DNA of 64,000 nt from Erwinia sp. S63 (GCF_016625195.1 NZ_JACVUP010000021.1:1-64000), one strand, 5' to 3'. Positions 1 through 9,036 are shown, numbered from the stretch's first letter. Notes: generated from the letters alone by a model not told the origin. Translations and numbers: made by a program.

Positions 1-3
1 TCG

Positions 4-33
4 AAACATCATCATGGTGTATTGATGATGTTT
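4..33. repeat. Hairpin in 3' region of the upstream (off-window) gene
   Basis: Perfect 11-base inverted repeat (AAACATCATCA, bases 4-14, and TGATGATGTTT, bases 23-33) with an 8-base loop. It is not followed by a T run. It lies just upstream of the terminator at 47-67, so it probably belongs to the 3' untranslated region of the preceding transcript, where it could act as a stability hairpin. In E. coli the gene before mscS is fbaA; that identity is inference because the gene itself is outside the window. Confidence 0.45.
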
Positions 34-46
34 CTGGGGATCCCTC

Positions 47-67
47 AGCCCGAAAGGGCCTTTTTTT
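47..67 (+). terminator. Intrinsic terminator of the upstream gene
   Basis: A GCCC stem, GAAA tetraloop and GGGC stem (48-59) followed by seven T residues (61-67). This is a standard Rho-independent terminator on the plus strand. It ends the transcript entering from the left edge (probably fbaA by synteny) before mscS. Confidence 0.8.
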
Positions 68-212
68 ATGCATTCGATTCGGAATAGTGAGTAAATTCAG
101 CCCATCTTTGGCGCTTCATGCCATTTTTGTTTACCCTTGTACACGGGAGTGCCGGAGCTAATCTGGCCGTTTTTGCATTTTCCTGCGGGAAACTCAACAA
201 CAGGGCTAACAA

Positions 213-1088
213 ATGGAAGACTTAAATGTCGTCGATGGCATTAACAGTGCCGGCGGCTGGCTGGTACGTAATCAGGCACTGATCCTGAGCTATGCGGTGA
301 ATATCGTTGCGGCGATCTTCACCATCATTATTGGTATGTTCATTGCGCGTATTGTTTCAAATGCGATCAATCGCGTGCTGCAGGCGCGTCATATCGACGC
401 TACCGTTGCAGACTTCCTCTCTGCCCTGGTGCGCTACGGCATTATCGCTTTCACCTTGATTGCGGCGCTGGGTCGCGTGGGCGTGCAAACCGCCTCGGTG
501 ATCGCCGTACTGGGTGCCGCTGGCTTGGCCGTGGGTCTGGCACTGCAAGGCTCTCTGTCCAACCTTGCAGCGGGCGTGCTGTTGGTGACCTTCCGTCCGT
601 TTAAAACAGGCGAGTTCGTTGATTTGGGCGTAATGGGTACCGTGCAAAACGTGCAGATTTTCTCTACCACGCTGAAAACCGTGGATGGCAAAATCGTGGT
701 GATCCCGAACGGTAAAATCATCGCTGCCAACATCGTTAACTTCTCGCGTGAGCCCATTCGTCGTAACGAATTTATTATCGGCGTGGCCTATGATGCGGAC
801 GTTGATCAGGTGATCGAGCTGTTACGTGAAGTCGTCGAAGCGGATGAGCGTGTGCTGAAAGACATGGGCATTCAGATCGGTCTGAACGAACTGGCCGCCT
901 CTTCGCTGAACTTTGTGGTGCGCTGCTGGAGCAAAAGCGGTGACCTGCAGAACGTGTACTGGGATCTGCTGAAGAACTTCAAACGTGCACTGGACGCGAA
1001 GGGTATCGGCATTCCGTATCCACAGATGGATGTGCATCTACACCAGGTGAAAAGCGAGCAACAGCAACAGGCTGCGCAAGCCGAGTAA
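213..1088 (+). CDS. mscS: Small-conductance mechanosensitive channel MscS
   Basis: Inner-membrane heptameric channel that opens under membrane tension and releases solutes on hypo-osmotic shock. 291 aa, against 286 in E. coli. Three transmembrane segments lie in about residues 25-125. The pore-lining TM3 shows the diagnostic Gly/Ala-rich helix (AVLGAAGLAVGLALQGSLSN), followed by the beta domain with the VVIPNGKII segment near residues 167-175 and the cytoplasmic vestibule domain. The C-terminal tail is Gln/Ala-rich and a few residues longer than in E. coli. The sequence is nearly identical to E. coli MscS through the pore. It is followed by its own terminator and then argO, as in E. coli. Confidence 0.97.
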   Translation: MEDLNVVDGINSAGGWLVRNQALILSYAVNIVAAIFTIIIGMFIARIVSNAINRVLQARHIDATVADFLSALVRYGIIAFTLIAALGRVGVQTASVIAVLGAAGLAVGLALQGSLSNLAAGVLLVTFRPFKTGEFVDLGVMGTVQNVQIFSTTLKTVDGKIVVIPNGKIIAANIVNFSREPIRRNEFIIGVAYDADVDQVIELLREVVEADERVLKDMGIQIGLNELAASSLNFVVRCWSKSGDLQNVYWDLLKNFKRALDAKGIGIPYPQMDVHLHQVKSEQQQQAAQAE

Positions 1089-1137
1089 TCACTCAGTAGC
1101 GTTGTGTTTTGAACGGTAAACTGCACAACATCGTATA

Positions 1138-1170
1138 AAGGTCGTCATTTATGGCGACCTTATTATTTTC
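1138..1170 (+). terminator. mscS terminator
   Basis: Seven-base stem AAGGTCG (1138-1144) pairs with CGACCTT (1155-1161) across a 10-base loop, followed by a T-rich tract TATTATTTTC. It lies 50 bases after the mscS stop codon and 90 bases before argO, so argO probably has its own promoter. Confidence 0.7.
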
Positions 1171-1259
1171 TCTAATGCCAGATTAATTCTTTCAATTTCC
1201 ACTAATATCCTCGCGTCACTATACTGCAACGCATTACCTCGTCATTCAGGACTATCAAC

Positions 1260-1883
1260 GTGTTATCTGTTTATTTACAAGGGCTTGCTCTTGGGGCTGC
1301 ACTCATTCTGCCATTGGGCCCGCAAAACGCATTCGTGATGAACCAGGGCATTAAACGGCACTACCATTTGATGACCGCAGGATTGTGCACCCTGAGCGAT
1401 ATCGTGCTGATTTGCGGCGGCATCTTCGGCGGCAGTGCGCTGTTAAATCAATCCCCCATTATGCTGATGCTGATCACCTGGGCAGGCGTGGCGTTTCTGC
1501 TGTGGTATGGCTGGGGCGCACTGCGCAGCGCGTGGCAGGGCGATGTGACGCTGGCCGATGATGCAGTGATGAAGCAAGGCCGCTGGCGCATTATTGCCAC
1601 CATCGTGGCGGTGACGTGGCTCAACCCGCATGTCTATCTCGACACCTTTGTCGTGCTCGGTAGCCTGGGCAGCCAGCTGCCTTCTACCGCAGCGCGTCAG
1701 TGGTTCGCGTTGGGCACGGTGAGCGCATCGATTATCTGGTTCTTTGGCCTGGCGCTGTTGGCAGCATGGCTCTCGCCACGACTGCGCACGGTGCGTGCGC
1801 AGCGCATCATCAATCTGCTGGTGGGCGGCGTGATGTGGTTTATCGCCATCCAGTTAGCGCGTCAGGGCATTGCCGCCTTCTGA
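1260..1883 (+). CDS. argO: Arginine exporter ArgO (LysE family)
   Basis: Inner-membrane exporter of arginine (and canavanine) of the LysE/ArgO family; 207 aa, against 211 in E. coli. It starts at a GTG codon; the first residues (LSVYLQGLALGAALILPLGP) align with the E. coli N-terminus, which supports that start. Hydrophobic segments fill the protein, and the LysE signature around LPLGPQNAFVMNQG is intact. In E. coli argO is activated by ArgP with arginine; argP is present here at 7247-8152. The 3' end overlaps the convergent FAD oxidoreductase gene by about 22 bases, so the accessory block abuts argO without any spacer. Confidence 0.95.
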   Translation: MLSVYLQGLALGAALILPLGPQNAFVMNQGIKRHYHLMTAGLCTLSDIVLICGGIFGGSALLNQSPIMLMLITWAGVAFLLWYGWGALRSAWQGDVTLADDAVMKQGRWRIIATIVAVTWLNPHVYLDTFVVLGSLGSQLPSTAARQWFALGTVSASIIWFFGLALLAAWLSPRLRTVRAQRIINLLVGGVMWFIAIQLARQGIAAF

Positions 1884-4138
1884 TGCAGATGTAAACCGTA
1901 CAGTGCGGGCAGCGCGCCCGCAGTGGCAATCAGCTCTAAGCGTATCTGCCGAAAACTGACATCCTGCGGCACAGCGTGGTGGCATAGCGAATGATGATTG
2001 TCCTTCACTTCTACCAGTAACATCTCATCCAGCCATAACCGGTAATGCGTGGTGCAGTGCGGCGTCACTGCCTGCGCATGACCCATCTGCACCGTCTCCA
2101 TCGCATGGTCGAAGTCGTTATCAAACAGCAGGGTGATTTGGCGTGCGTGTTGCTGCTGTTCCCATCGCCATGTGACCGCTGGCTGAGCATCATCCAGTGC
2201 AGGCACCCAACAGTTGGTGTGCTGCTCCGGGCGCAATTTGCCGTTGAATAAATAGTCGCGATGCCAGAGTTTTAGCGGCGTCTCAAGTGCGAACGCCAGC
2301 AGCACCTGATGTGGCGCACGGCGCGGCAGCCAGAAATCAAACTCATCCACGCCGTAGTCGCCATCGTTAATCTGCCTTGTGCGTTTGGCGACGCGCGGAT
2401 TGAGGCTGTTGAACACCATCATCACGCCAGGCAAACGCTGGCGGGTGAGAGCTACTTCAATCTCTGGCTTCTCTTCGAAGGCGATAAATAAGTAGCGATC
2501 GACATCCGCACGGTAATCAAAACTCAGGCGGTAGCAGCCCTGGTCGTTAACCGTGATTGTCTGGTTGGCGATGTGCTGATCGCCGCAAGTGTTGGCCGGA
2601 TTGTCACTGGTGAGCAGCGAAACCTGCAGCTTCTGCGTCTGTTTAGCGCGCAGTTGAACGGTTATCGTTGGTAGGCGCTCACCGGCTTTCAGTGGCAGCA
2701 GCAACGCACAGCGCGATTGCAACGACTGCCAACCGCCATCGGCGGGCAGGGCGCTGAGTTGCAGGGTGCTGCTGACCGCAATCTGCGCATCGCTAACCGG
2801 GTTCACCAACTGCTGACGCGGGATGTAAGCCCCTTCGCGCAGCAGGTGCTGCTGCAACTGCGTCACGCGCTCCGGCTGGGCTAACTGTGCTGGCGTGAGT
2901 TGCTGCTGATGACAGATCGCCGCCGCACGTCCCACCACTTCACCCAGTACGCCGCAGGTGCACATCACGCGTGCGCTGCCAAAGGCCACGTGGGTGGCTG
3001 AGATTAAACGTCCGGTTAGCAGCAGATTATCCAGCGACTGGCTGTAAAGCGCCCGGAACGGGATGGTGTAGGTGCCTTTGCTGTGAAACTGGCGGCAGCC
3101 ATCGTGTTCGCTGTACACGCCATCGGCCGGATGCAGATCAATCGACCAACCGCCGTAAGCCACGGCATCGTATTGGTCGCGCTGTTCAACGATGTCCTGC
3201 TGGCACAACAAGGTGTCGCCCACAAAGCGGCGGCTTTCACGCTTACCGGGGATCAGGCCCACCCATTCGATGGTCAGCGTGTCGGCATCCGGGAACTCGC
3301 CGGAGTTTTTAATGTAATCCCAGACGCCCCAGACGATTTTCCACAGCTCCCATTTGATGGTTTCACTTTCGTGCACCGTATCGAGTCTTCCGCCCCATTC
3401 CAGCCACCACAGATCGCAGCCGTTAAGATCGGATGTCAGGCGTTTATAGCGCGGGATGGCGGTGATCTCTTTGAGCGCGAAAGAGGGCGGGACAAAGCGC
3501 ACCGGCTGCGAGGTGCGTTTGGTGTAGAAGTAGATTGAGTGTCCGAGCTTGTGGCCAAAGTGTTCGCCCGGCGCCATCTTCTCGCCAAACTCTTCAATCG
3601 TTTCCGCGCCCACGCGATGCGCCGCACCGGCCAGATATCCCAGCACGCCATCGCCGCTGGCATCAATAAACTGGCTGGCCTTAACGTGATAGCGCGTCTG
3701 ATTGATGGCGTTGAAGGCCTGCACCGATTGCAAATAACGGTCTGATTTCTCGATATCGGTGACCACGGTATTGAGCAACAGGGTTAATCCGGGCTGCGAC
3801 TGCACCAAATCCAGCAGCACCATATCGAACAGCACCGGATTGCCCTCTTTGTTGCGCCACAGGTTCTCCTCCATGATCTCGCCCATGATGCCGCCTTCGC
3901 GCGCCCAGCGGTTGTTGTTGCCCATATGCGATGTCGCCCCGTTGGCCCACAAGCGCACTTCACTCGACGCGTTGCCGCCCAGTACCGGACGATCCTGAAT
4001 CAGCACCACCTGTATTCCGTCACGCGCGGCGGCCAGTGCGGCACAAACGCCCGCGAGACCGCCGCCCGCCACCAGCAGATCGGCATTCAATCGCTGCTCT
4101 GGGAAGTGGCGCGCATTTTGCGAAGAGTAAGTCTGCAT
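1862..4138 (-). CDS. FAD-dependent oxidoreductase (FAD_oxidored family) with C-terminal beta-rich domain
   Basis: About 758 aa. Residues about 20-50 carry a Rossmann dinucleotide fold (DLLVAGGGLAGVCAALAAAR) followed by LGGNASSEVRLWANG, the layout of the FAD_oxidored family (PF12831-like) of large flavoproteins. The second FAD-contacting segment, LLLTGRLISATHVAFGSARV, lies around residues 385-405. The last 300 residues are unrelated to FAD binding and look like beta-sandwich accessory domains. No signal peptide, so cytosolic. Substrate unknown; its neighbours (IclR regulator, ACS-family importer) suggest oxidation of an imported organic or sugar acid, which is inference. Two ATG codons occur in tandem (4141 and 4138); the AGGAAG ribosome site fits 4138 better. 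It overlaps argO by 22 bases at the 3' end. Confidence 0.8.
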   Translation of the reverse strand: MQTYSSQNARHFPEQRLNADLLVAGGGLAGVCAALAAARDGIQVVLIQDRPVLGGNASSEVRLWANGATSHMGNNNRWAREGGIMGEIMEENLWRNKEGNPVLFDMVLLDLVQSQPGLTLLLNTVVTDIEKSDRYLQSVQAFNAINQTRYHVKASQFIDASGDGVLGYLAGAAHRVGAETIEEFGEKMAPGEHFGHKLGHSIYFYTKRTSQPVRFVPPSFALKEITAIPRYKRLTSDLNGCDLWWLEWGGRLDTVHESETIKWELWKIVWGVWDYIKNSGEFPDADTLTIEWVGLIPGKRESRRFVGDTLLCQQDIVEQRDQYDAVAYGGWSIDLHPADGVYSEHDGCRQFHSKGTYTIPFRALYSQSLDNLLLTGRLISATHVAFGSARVMCTCGVLGEVVGRAAAICHQQQLTPAQLAQPERVTQLQQHLLREGAYIPRQQLVNPVSDAQIAVSSTLQLSALPADGGWQSLQSRCALLLPLKAGERLPTITVQLRAKQTQKLQVSLLTSDNPANTCGDQHIANQTITVNDQGCYRLSFDYRADVDRYLFIAFEEKPEIEVALTRQRLPGVMMVFNSLNPRVAKRTRQINDGDYGVDEFDFWLPRRAPHQVLLAFALETPLKLWHRDYLFNGKLRPEQHTNCWVPALDDAQPAVTWRWEQQQHARQITLLFDNDFDHAMETVQMGHAQAVTPHCTTHYRLWLDEMLLVEVKDNHHSLCHHAVPQDVSFRQIRLELIATAGALPALYGLHLHQKAAMP

Positions 4139-4197
4139 CATTTGCTTCCTGTCATGCTGAAGCTAAGATTGGTGTTTTGAGCGCCACAGGGTGAACT

Positions 4198-4896
4198 ATG
4201 TCTTCTCAACCCAACCAAAGCCTGATTGATGGGATTCGCTGCTTGCAGTATCTGGTTTCCAGCGATAAAGCCGTGGGCTGCCGTGAACTGGCGCGACAGA
4301 TGGACATGAACAGCACGCGCGTTAATCGTCTGCTGATGACCATGGCCTCGATTGGCCTGACGATTCAGGATGAACATCGGCGCTATTTGCCCGGCCCGGG
4401 CATTCATGCTCTGGCGGCACAGGCGATTCGCGGCTCCTCGCTGTTTGCCCAGGCGCTGCCGCAGCTGGAAGCACATGCCCCGCGTGACATCGTGGTGGCG
4501 CTGGGTGTGCTGTGGGAGGATCAGGTGATCTACATCTGGCACTCCGAGCCGGGCGAGCGCACTCGCGCCAGTCAGGCACTGGCCGGTTTCCGCATGCTGC
4601 CGGCGTGGCAGTCGGTGATTGGTGTGTCGCTGCTGGCGGCAGAAAGTGATGAGCAGTTGCGTCCGCGTTTCACCGATGAACAATGGGCGCAGATTGCGCC
4701 GCTGCTGGCGCGCAAGCGTGAGGCAAATCATCTGATCTGGCATCGTGATGACGGGGAAATCAGCATGGCGCAGCCGATCGATAACAACCGCGCCGCGCTG
4801 GCTTTTGCCAAAATATGGCAGGCCGACGATACGCATCTGCAGCAGCGCGTCACGCAGTTGCAGGCGCTGGCGCAGGTGCTGATCAACGCGCGCTGA
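4198..4896 (+). CDS. IclR-family transcriptional regulator
   Basis: 232 aa. The N-terminal winged helix-turn-helix (about residues 5-65; recognition region around CRELARQMDMNSTRVNRLL) is followed by an effector-binding domain of the IclR type that is somewhat shorter than usual (typical members have 250-270 aa). It is divergent from the FAD oxidoreductase (59 bases between starts) and convergent with the MFS gene, with which it overlaps by 14 bases, so it is physically locked into this three-gene block. It is likely the local regulator of both flanking genes. A candidate operator with 7-base arms lies upstream of the MFS gene (6217-6235). The effector is not predictable from the sequence. Confidence 0.85.
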   Translation: MSSQPNQSLIDGIRCLQYLVSSDKAVGCRELARQMDMNSTRVNRLLMTMASIGLTIQDEHRRYLPGPGIHALAAQAIRGSSLFAQALPQLEAHAPRDIVVALGVLWEDQVIYIWHSEPGERTRASQALAGFRMLPAWQSVIGVSLLAAESDEQLRPRFTDEQWAQIAPLLARKREANHLIWHRDDGEISMAQPIDNNRAALAFAKIWQADDTHLQQRVTQLQALAQVLINAR

Positions 4897-6190
4897 CATG
4901 CTCGATTTTCCCGACCACGAACAAGTAACTACAGATGCCTATCGCGGCCAGCACGGCAATAAAGCCAAGTGCTGGGGCGAAGTTATCCCCATCGATCAAT
5001 GCACCAATGGCTATCGGCACCACGATAGCGGAGAGCGCGCCAGTAAAGTTGAATACGCCGCCCGCTAAGCCAATCAGATGGCGCGGCGCCAGTGCAGTGA
5101 CAAACACCCAGGTGATGGTCGCCAGCCCGTTGCCGAAGAACGCCAGCGACATAAACAGCACGATCAGCGTCGAGTCATCGGTGTAATTGGCACCAAGAAT
5201 AAACAGCGTCAGGAACAGGCCGAGGATCACCGGCAGTTTACGCGCCACGCTGGGTGACACGCCGCGCCGAATCATGCGGTCCGAGGCAAATCCTGCCAGC
5301 AGTACGCCACAGAAGGCGGCAAAGTAGGGCACTGAAGCCACATAGCCGCTTTTGATGAAGCCCATATGGCGATACTCCACCAGATAGGTCGGGAACCAGG
5401 TGAGGAAGAACCAGAACGTGGCGGAGATGGTGAACTGGCCGACGTAAATCCCCACCAGTTTGCGGCTGCGGAACATCTGCGCCAGATCGGCCCATTGGGC
5501 TTTCGGCTGTTGTGTGTGCTGACGACTCTCCAGCAAGGCACCGTTGCTGCGCAAATAGTTTAACTCAGCCTCTGACACGCCTTTGTGTTCATGCGGTTCA
5601 CGATAAAGCAGATACCACACCAGCGCCCAGATCATCCCGGCCACACCGGTGATCAGGAACAGCCCGCGCCAGCCAAAGGCATCCTGCACGTGGAACAGCA
5701 GCGGCGTCATGCAGGCGAGTCCGACAAACTGCGCGGAGGAGTAGATACCGATGGCGCTGGCGCGCTCCTGTTCCGGGAACCAGCTGGAAATCACGCGGTT
5801 ATTCGAGGGCATCACCGGCGCTTCAAAAGCACCGACGCCTAGGCGCAGGCCAAACAGCGCACCGAAGCTGTTGGCGAGTGCATGCAAAGCGGTGATCAGT
5901 GACCAGGCAAACAGCCCGATGCCATAAACCAGACGCGCGCCGAGACGATCGATCAGAAAACCGCCGGGGATCTGCAGCGCCGCATAGATCCAGCCAAATG
6001 CCGAGAAGATCAACCCCATCTCCATCGGGGTAAAGCGCAGTTCGCCGGCCATTTGCGTGGCGGCCACGGAGAGATTGGTGCGATCCATGTAGTTGATAAT
6101 GATGTTGATAAACACCAGGCCTAACATCAGGAATCGGGTACGTCCGGCGCGAACGGCAACGGCGCTGTGGCTAAGGGGCTGTTCTGTCAT
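4883..6190 (-). CDS. MFS transporter, anion:cation symporter (ACS) type, sugar-acid-permease-like
   Basis: 435 aa with about 12 predicted membrane segments. The N-terminal YMDRTNLSVA motif after TM1 (about residues 34-43) is typical of the ACS family that contains GudP, GarP and DgoT (glucarate, galactarate and galactonate importers) and ExuT. The loop between TM2 and TM3 has the MFS motif-A-like GFLIDRLGAR, and the central loop is charged. It is transcribed leftward with a good ribosome site (GGGAGAG) before the ATG at 6190. It shares the accessory block with the FAD oxidoreductase and the IclR regulator, consistent with import of the block's substrate. The exact substrate, a sugar acid or an aromatic acid, cannot be told. 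Confidence 0.82.
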   Translation of the reverse strand: MTEQPLSHSAVAVRAGRTRFLMLGLVFINIIINYMDRTNLSVAATQMAGELRFTPMEMGLIFSAFGWIYAALQIPGGFLIDRLGARLVYGIGLFAWSLITALHALANSFGALFGLRLGVGAFEAPVMPSNNRVISSWFPEQERASAIGIYSSAQFVGLACMTPLLFHVQDAFGWRGLFLITGVAGMIWALVWYLLYREPHEHKGVSEAELNYLRSNGALLESRQHTQQPKAQWADLAQMFRSRKLVGIYVGQFTISATFWFFLTWFPTYLVEYRHMGFIKSGYVASVPYFAAFCGVLLAGFASDRMIRRGVSPSVARKLPVILGLFLTLFILGANYTDDSTLIVLFMSLAFFGNGLATITWVFVTALAPRHLIGLAGGVFNFTGALSAIVVPIAIGALIDGDNFAPALGFIAVLAAIGICSYLFVVGKIEHVSAR

Positions 6191-6216
6191 AATACAACTC
6201 TCCCGGAGGCTAGAAT

Positions 6217-6235
6217 TGTTTCTTTAATAGAAACA
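6217..6235. promoter_or_regulatory. Candidate operator upstream of the MFS gene
   Basis: Perfect inverted repeat TGTTTCT-TTAAT-AGAAACA (7-base arms, 5-base spacer), 27-45 bases upstream of the MFS start codon at 6190. Size and position fit an IclR-family operator. Binding by the adjacent IclR protein is inference. I found no second copy in the spacer between the FAD oxidoreductase and the regulator. Confidence 0.45.
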
Positions 6236-6408
6236 CCAAGGCGAACTTTCAGCGAATCTGTCAGCATAGTTTTGCGATCGCGGATACGTTAAAACCGCCG
6301 TTATCCGAACTTTTTGGTGATTTCAAACTCAGACCATCACGCATAGTAATGTGTTTTAGGTTTAGCCATAGTGGCGACCTGTAAATTGAACCTTCAAGGA
6401 GGACTTTC

Positions 6409-7140
6409 GTGAAACTGAAAGCACTGGCGCTGGCCGCCGTAATGAGCACTGGCGTAATGTCAGCGATGGTACAAGCGGGTGAAGTCCCGAATGGCCCGCA
6501 TGTCGTGACCTCAGGTCAGGCAAGCGTGGATGCCCGTCCGGATATCGCGACACTCTCCATCGTGGTGAATGTTTCTTCGAAAGATGCGGCAGATGCGAAA
6601 AAACAAGCTGATGACCGCGTGGCGCAATATTTCGATTTCCTGCAAAAGAACGGTATCGAAAAGAAAGATATTGATGCGGCAAACCTGAGCACGCAACCCG
6701 AGTATGACTACACCAAAGAAGGGAAGTCCGTACTGAAAGGTTATCGTGCGGTGCGTCAGGTGCAGGTGACCTTACGTCAGCTGGATAAACTGAATGAGTT
6801 GCTGGACGGCGCGCTGAAATCTGGCCTGAACGAAATCCGTTCAGTAGAGCTGGGCGTAGCGAATGCCGATGCTTATAAAGATCAGGCACGCAAAGCGGCG
6901 ATTGCTAACGCCACTCAGCAGGCCGGTGCGCTGGCAGAAGGCTTTAACGCGAAATTAGGCCCGGTATACAGCATCCGCTATCACGTGGCGAACTATCAGC
7001 CAATGCCAATGGCGCGCATGTACAAAGCGGCTGCCGCACCTGCGGATACCACCGCGCAGCAGACCTATGAGCAGCAGAGCATTCACTTTGACGATCAGGT
7101 CGATGTGGTGTTCGAAATCAAGCCGAATACGGCTCAGTAA
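6409..7140 (+). CDS. yggE: Periplasmic SIMPL-domain oxidative-stress protein YggE
   Basis: 243 aa. An N-terminal signal peptide (about residues 1-23, cleavage after VQA) precedes a SIMPL/DUF541 domain that covers nearly the whole mature protein. E. coli YggE lowers intracellular reactive oxygen; its biochemical activity is unclear. A clear ribosome site (AAGGAGG) lies 7-8 bases before the ATG. In E. coli yggE directly follows argO, so the block at 1862-6190 is an addition at this joint. A long inverted repeat (7156-7229) follows the gene. Confidence 0.93.
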   Translation: MKLKALALAAVMSTGVMSAMVQAGEVPNGPHVVTSGQASVDARPDIATLSIVVNVSSKDAADAKKQADDRVAQYFDFLQKNGIEKKDIDAANLSTQPEYDYTKEGKSVLKGYRAVRQVQVTLRQLDKLNELLDGALKSGLNEIRSVELGVANADAYKDQARKAAIANATQQAGALAEGFNAKLGPVYSIRYHVANYQPMPMARMYKAAAAPADTTAQQTYEQQSIHFDDQVDVVFEIKPNTAQ

Positions 7141-7155
7141 TCTGATGTGTTGAAT

Positions 7156-7229
7156 CATAGCGGCGTGATTTATGACGCTGAACGGCAGCAATTCTGCTGT
7201 TCATTTACGTTATAAATCGCGCCGCTATG
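7156..7229. repeat. 74-bp palindromic repeat between yggE and argP
   Basis: Eighteen-base arms at 7156-7173 and 7212-7229 match with one mismatch; the core of each arm is TAGCGGCG(C/T)GATTTAT. The loop holds a second small hairpin (GAACGGCAGCA region). The same core recurs at 63208-63281, so this is a dispersed REP-like element rather than a single terminator. It lies between the convergent yggE and argP genes, where it may also end both transcripts. Confidence 0.7.
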
Positions 7230-7246
7230 CTCGTCTGCAGTTGGGC

Positions 7247-8152
7247 TTAGGCTGTTGCCGTATCCTGACGCAATACGCGATGACCGTGTGCAATCAATGC
7301 ATCCGTCACGCTGCGCATTAAGCGGCTCTCTGGCGCAAAGCGGTGCCAGTAAAGCATGCGACGCTGATAAAGACCCGGCGTCAAATCCACCAAATCCCCT
7401 TGCGCCAGTTCACGCTCAATCTGTAAGTGCGGAATCATACAGCACACCGAACCCTGACGCGCCAGCTGCACGAAGGCTTCCGATGAGTTAACGATGTGGC
7501 ACGGTACACTGCCCGGTGATAGATCAAAGTTCTGCTGTAAAAACGCCTGATGCATATCATCTAGGTGGTCAAACGCCACCGCAGGAGCTTTTAACAAAGC
7601 AGAGCGCGTGACGCCATTCGGGAAGTAGCGCGCAGCAAAGTCCGGCGATGCACAGAACAGATAATCCAGTGCACCCAACTGATCCACCAGACAGCTCGGC
7701 AACGGCTGCGGCTGGATACTGACGGCGCCGACCACTTCACCGCGACGCAGGCGTTCCTGGGTACGGGTTTCGTCTTCCACCTGCAAATTCAGGCGCACCG
7801 GCGAATCGGCCAGCACATCTTTCAGCGCAGGCAGCAGCCAGGTCGCCAGACTGTCGGCGTTGACCGCCAGCGACAGCAGCAGTGGCGTGGTGCCGCCGTT
7901 GTCATCACCCAGCCATTCTTCTTCCAGCAGCTCCACCTGATGCAACAGCGCCAGCAGTTTTTGACCTTGCTCGGTCGGACGCGGCGGTACGGTGCGCACC
8001 AGCAGCGGCTGACCAAATAAATTTTCCAGCTGTTTAATGCGCTGTGACACCGCAGACTGCGTGATGCAGAGTTTTTGGGCCGCACGCTCAAAACCGCGCT
8101 CGCGAATCACAGCATCCAGCGCCTGAAGCGTTCGATAATCCGGGCGTTTCAT
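7247..8152 (-). CDS. argP: LysR-type regulator ArgP (IciA)
   Basis: 301 aa LysR-family transcription factor that activates argO with arginine and regulates dapB, lysA and others in response to lysine. The N-terminal helix-turn-helix (about residues 15-65) with ERAAQKLCITQSAVSQRIKQ, and the effector domain, are almost identical to E. coli ArgP. An upstream in-frame codon exists, but the ATG at 8152 matches the E. coli N-terminus (MKRPDYRTLQ) and has a GAGAGAACAAC region upstream. It is divergent from rpiA as in E. coli. Confidence 0.96.
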   Translation of the reverse strand: MKRPDYRTLQALDAVIRERGFERAAQKLCITQSAVSQRIKQLENLFGQPLLVRTVPPRPTEQGQKLLALLHQVELLEEEWLGDDNGGTTPLLLSLAVNADSLATWLLPALKDVLADSPVRLNLQVEDETRTQERLRRGEVVGAVSIQPQPLPSCLVDQLGALDYLFCASPDFAARYFPNGVTRSALLKAPAVAFDHLDDMHQAFLQQNFDLSPGSVPCHIVNSSEAFVQLARQGSVCCMIPHLQIERELAQGDLVDLTPGLYQRRMLYWHRFAPESRLMRSVTDALIAHGHRVLRQDTATA

Positions 8153-8333
8153 TGTTGTTCTCTCTCGTTCAGGATGGAAAGTACTATGCCACAAAACTGT
8201 CATATTGTGCTGCGGCGCTTTTTTGCGGGCTGGCTTCCAAAGGCTTAAATCGATGCGTTAACAGCCGCGCATTTTTACGACGCCTTGTTTTATACTACGC
8301 GCACTTCGATGTCGCACAGGTTTTAAACATACC

Positions 8334-8993
8334 ATGACCCAGGATGAACTGAAAAAAGCGGTTGGTTGGGCAGCACTGCAATACGTGCAACCCGGCACCA
8401 TTGTTGGCGTTGGCACCGGTTCAACAGCGGCGCATTTTATTGATGCGCTTGGCACCATGAAAGATCAGATTGAAGGAGCGGTCTCCAGTTCGGAAGCCTC
8501 GACGGAAAAACTCAAAGCTTTAGGGATTCCGGTTTTTGATCTGAATAACGTCGATGAGCTGTCGGTGTACGTTGACGGCGCGGACGAAATTAATCCACAG
8601 ATGCAGATGATCAAAGGCGGCGGCGCAGCGCTGACGCGTGAGAAAATCGTCGCAGCGGTGGCGAAAAAGTTCATCTGCATCGCGGATGCCTCCAAAGAGG
8701 TGGATATCCTGGGCAACTTCCCGCTGCCGGTGGAAGTGATTCCGATGGCGCGTGCGTTCGTCGCGCGTGAACTGGTGAAGCTGGGCGGCCAGCCTGAGTA
8801 TCGTCAGAACGTGGTGACCGACAACGGCAACATTATTCTCGACGTGCATAATCTGCGTATTCTCGACCCGATTGCATTGGAAAAAGCCATCAATGCGCTG
8901 CCGGGCGTGGTCACCGTGGGGTTATTTGCTGCGCGTGGCGCTGATGTGGCGTTGATTGGCACCGCAGATGGCGTGAAAACCATCACTTATTGA
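8334..8993 (+). CDS. rpiA: Ribose-5-phosphate isomerase A
   Basis: 219 aa, the usual length. It interconverts ribose 5-phosphate and ribulose 5-phosphate in the non-oxidative pentose phosphate pathway. Family motifs are intact: GTGSTAAHFID near residue 27, the catalytic DGADEIN near residue 81 and KGGGAALTREK near residue 94. It is monocistronic, with a hairpin just after the stop (9009-9031), and lies between argP and serA as in E. coli. Confidence 0.97.
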   Translation: MTQDELKKAVGWAALQYVQPGTIVGVGTGSTAAHFIDALGTMKDQIEGAVSSSEASTEKLKALGIPVFDLNNVDELSVYVDGADEINPQMQMIKGGGAALTREKIVAAVAKKFICIADASKEVDILGNFPLPVEVIPMARAFVARELVKLGGQPEYRQNVVTDNGNIILDVHNLRILDPIALEKAINALPGVVTVGLFAARGADVALIGTADGVKTITY

Positions 8994-9008
8994 TCTGATA
9001 GCGTACTC

Positions 9009-9036
9009 ACCGGCGCGAGCGCTGCGCCGGTTATTT
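9009..9036 (+). terminator. rpiA terminator-like hairpin
   Basis: Eight-base perfect stem ACCGGCGC (9009-9016) / GCGCCGGT (9024-9031), followed by a short T-rich stretch (TATTTCC). The T tract is weak. The remaining spacer up to serA (about 250 bases) should hold the serA promoter, which in E. coli is controlled by Lrp and CRP; I could not assign the sites here. Confidence 0.55.

Noticed and set aside
4138..4899. 253-codon minus-strand frame opposite the IclR gene
   Set aside because: Shadow of the IclR gene; no ribosome site and Arg/His/Gln-biased composition.
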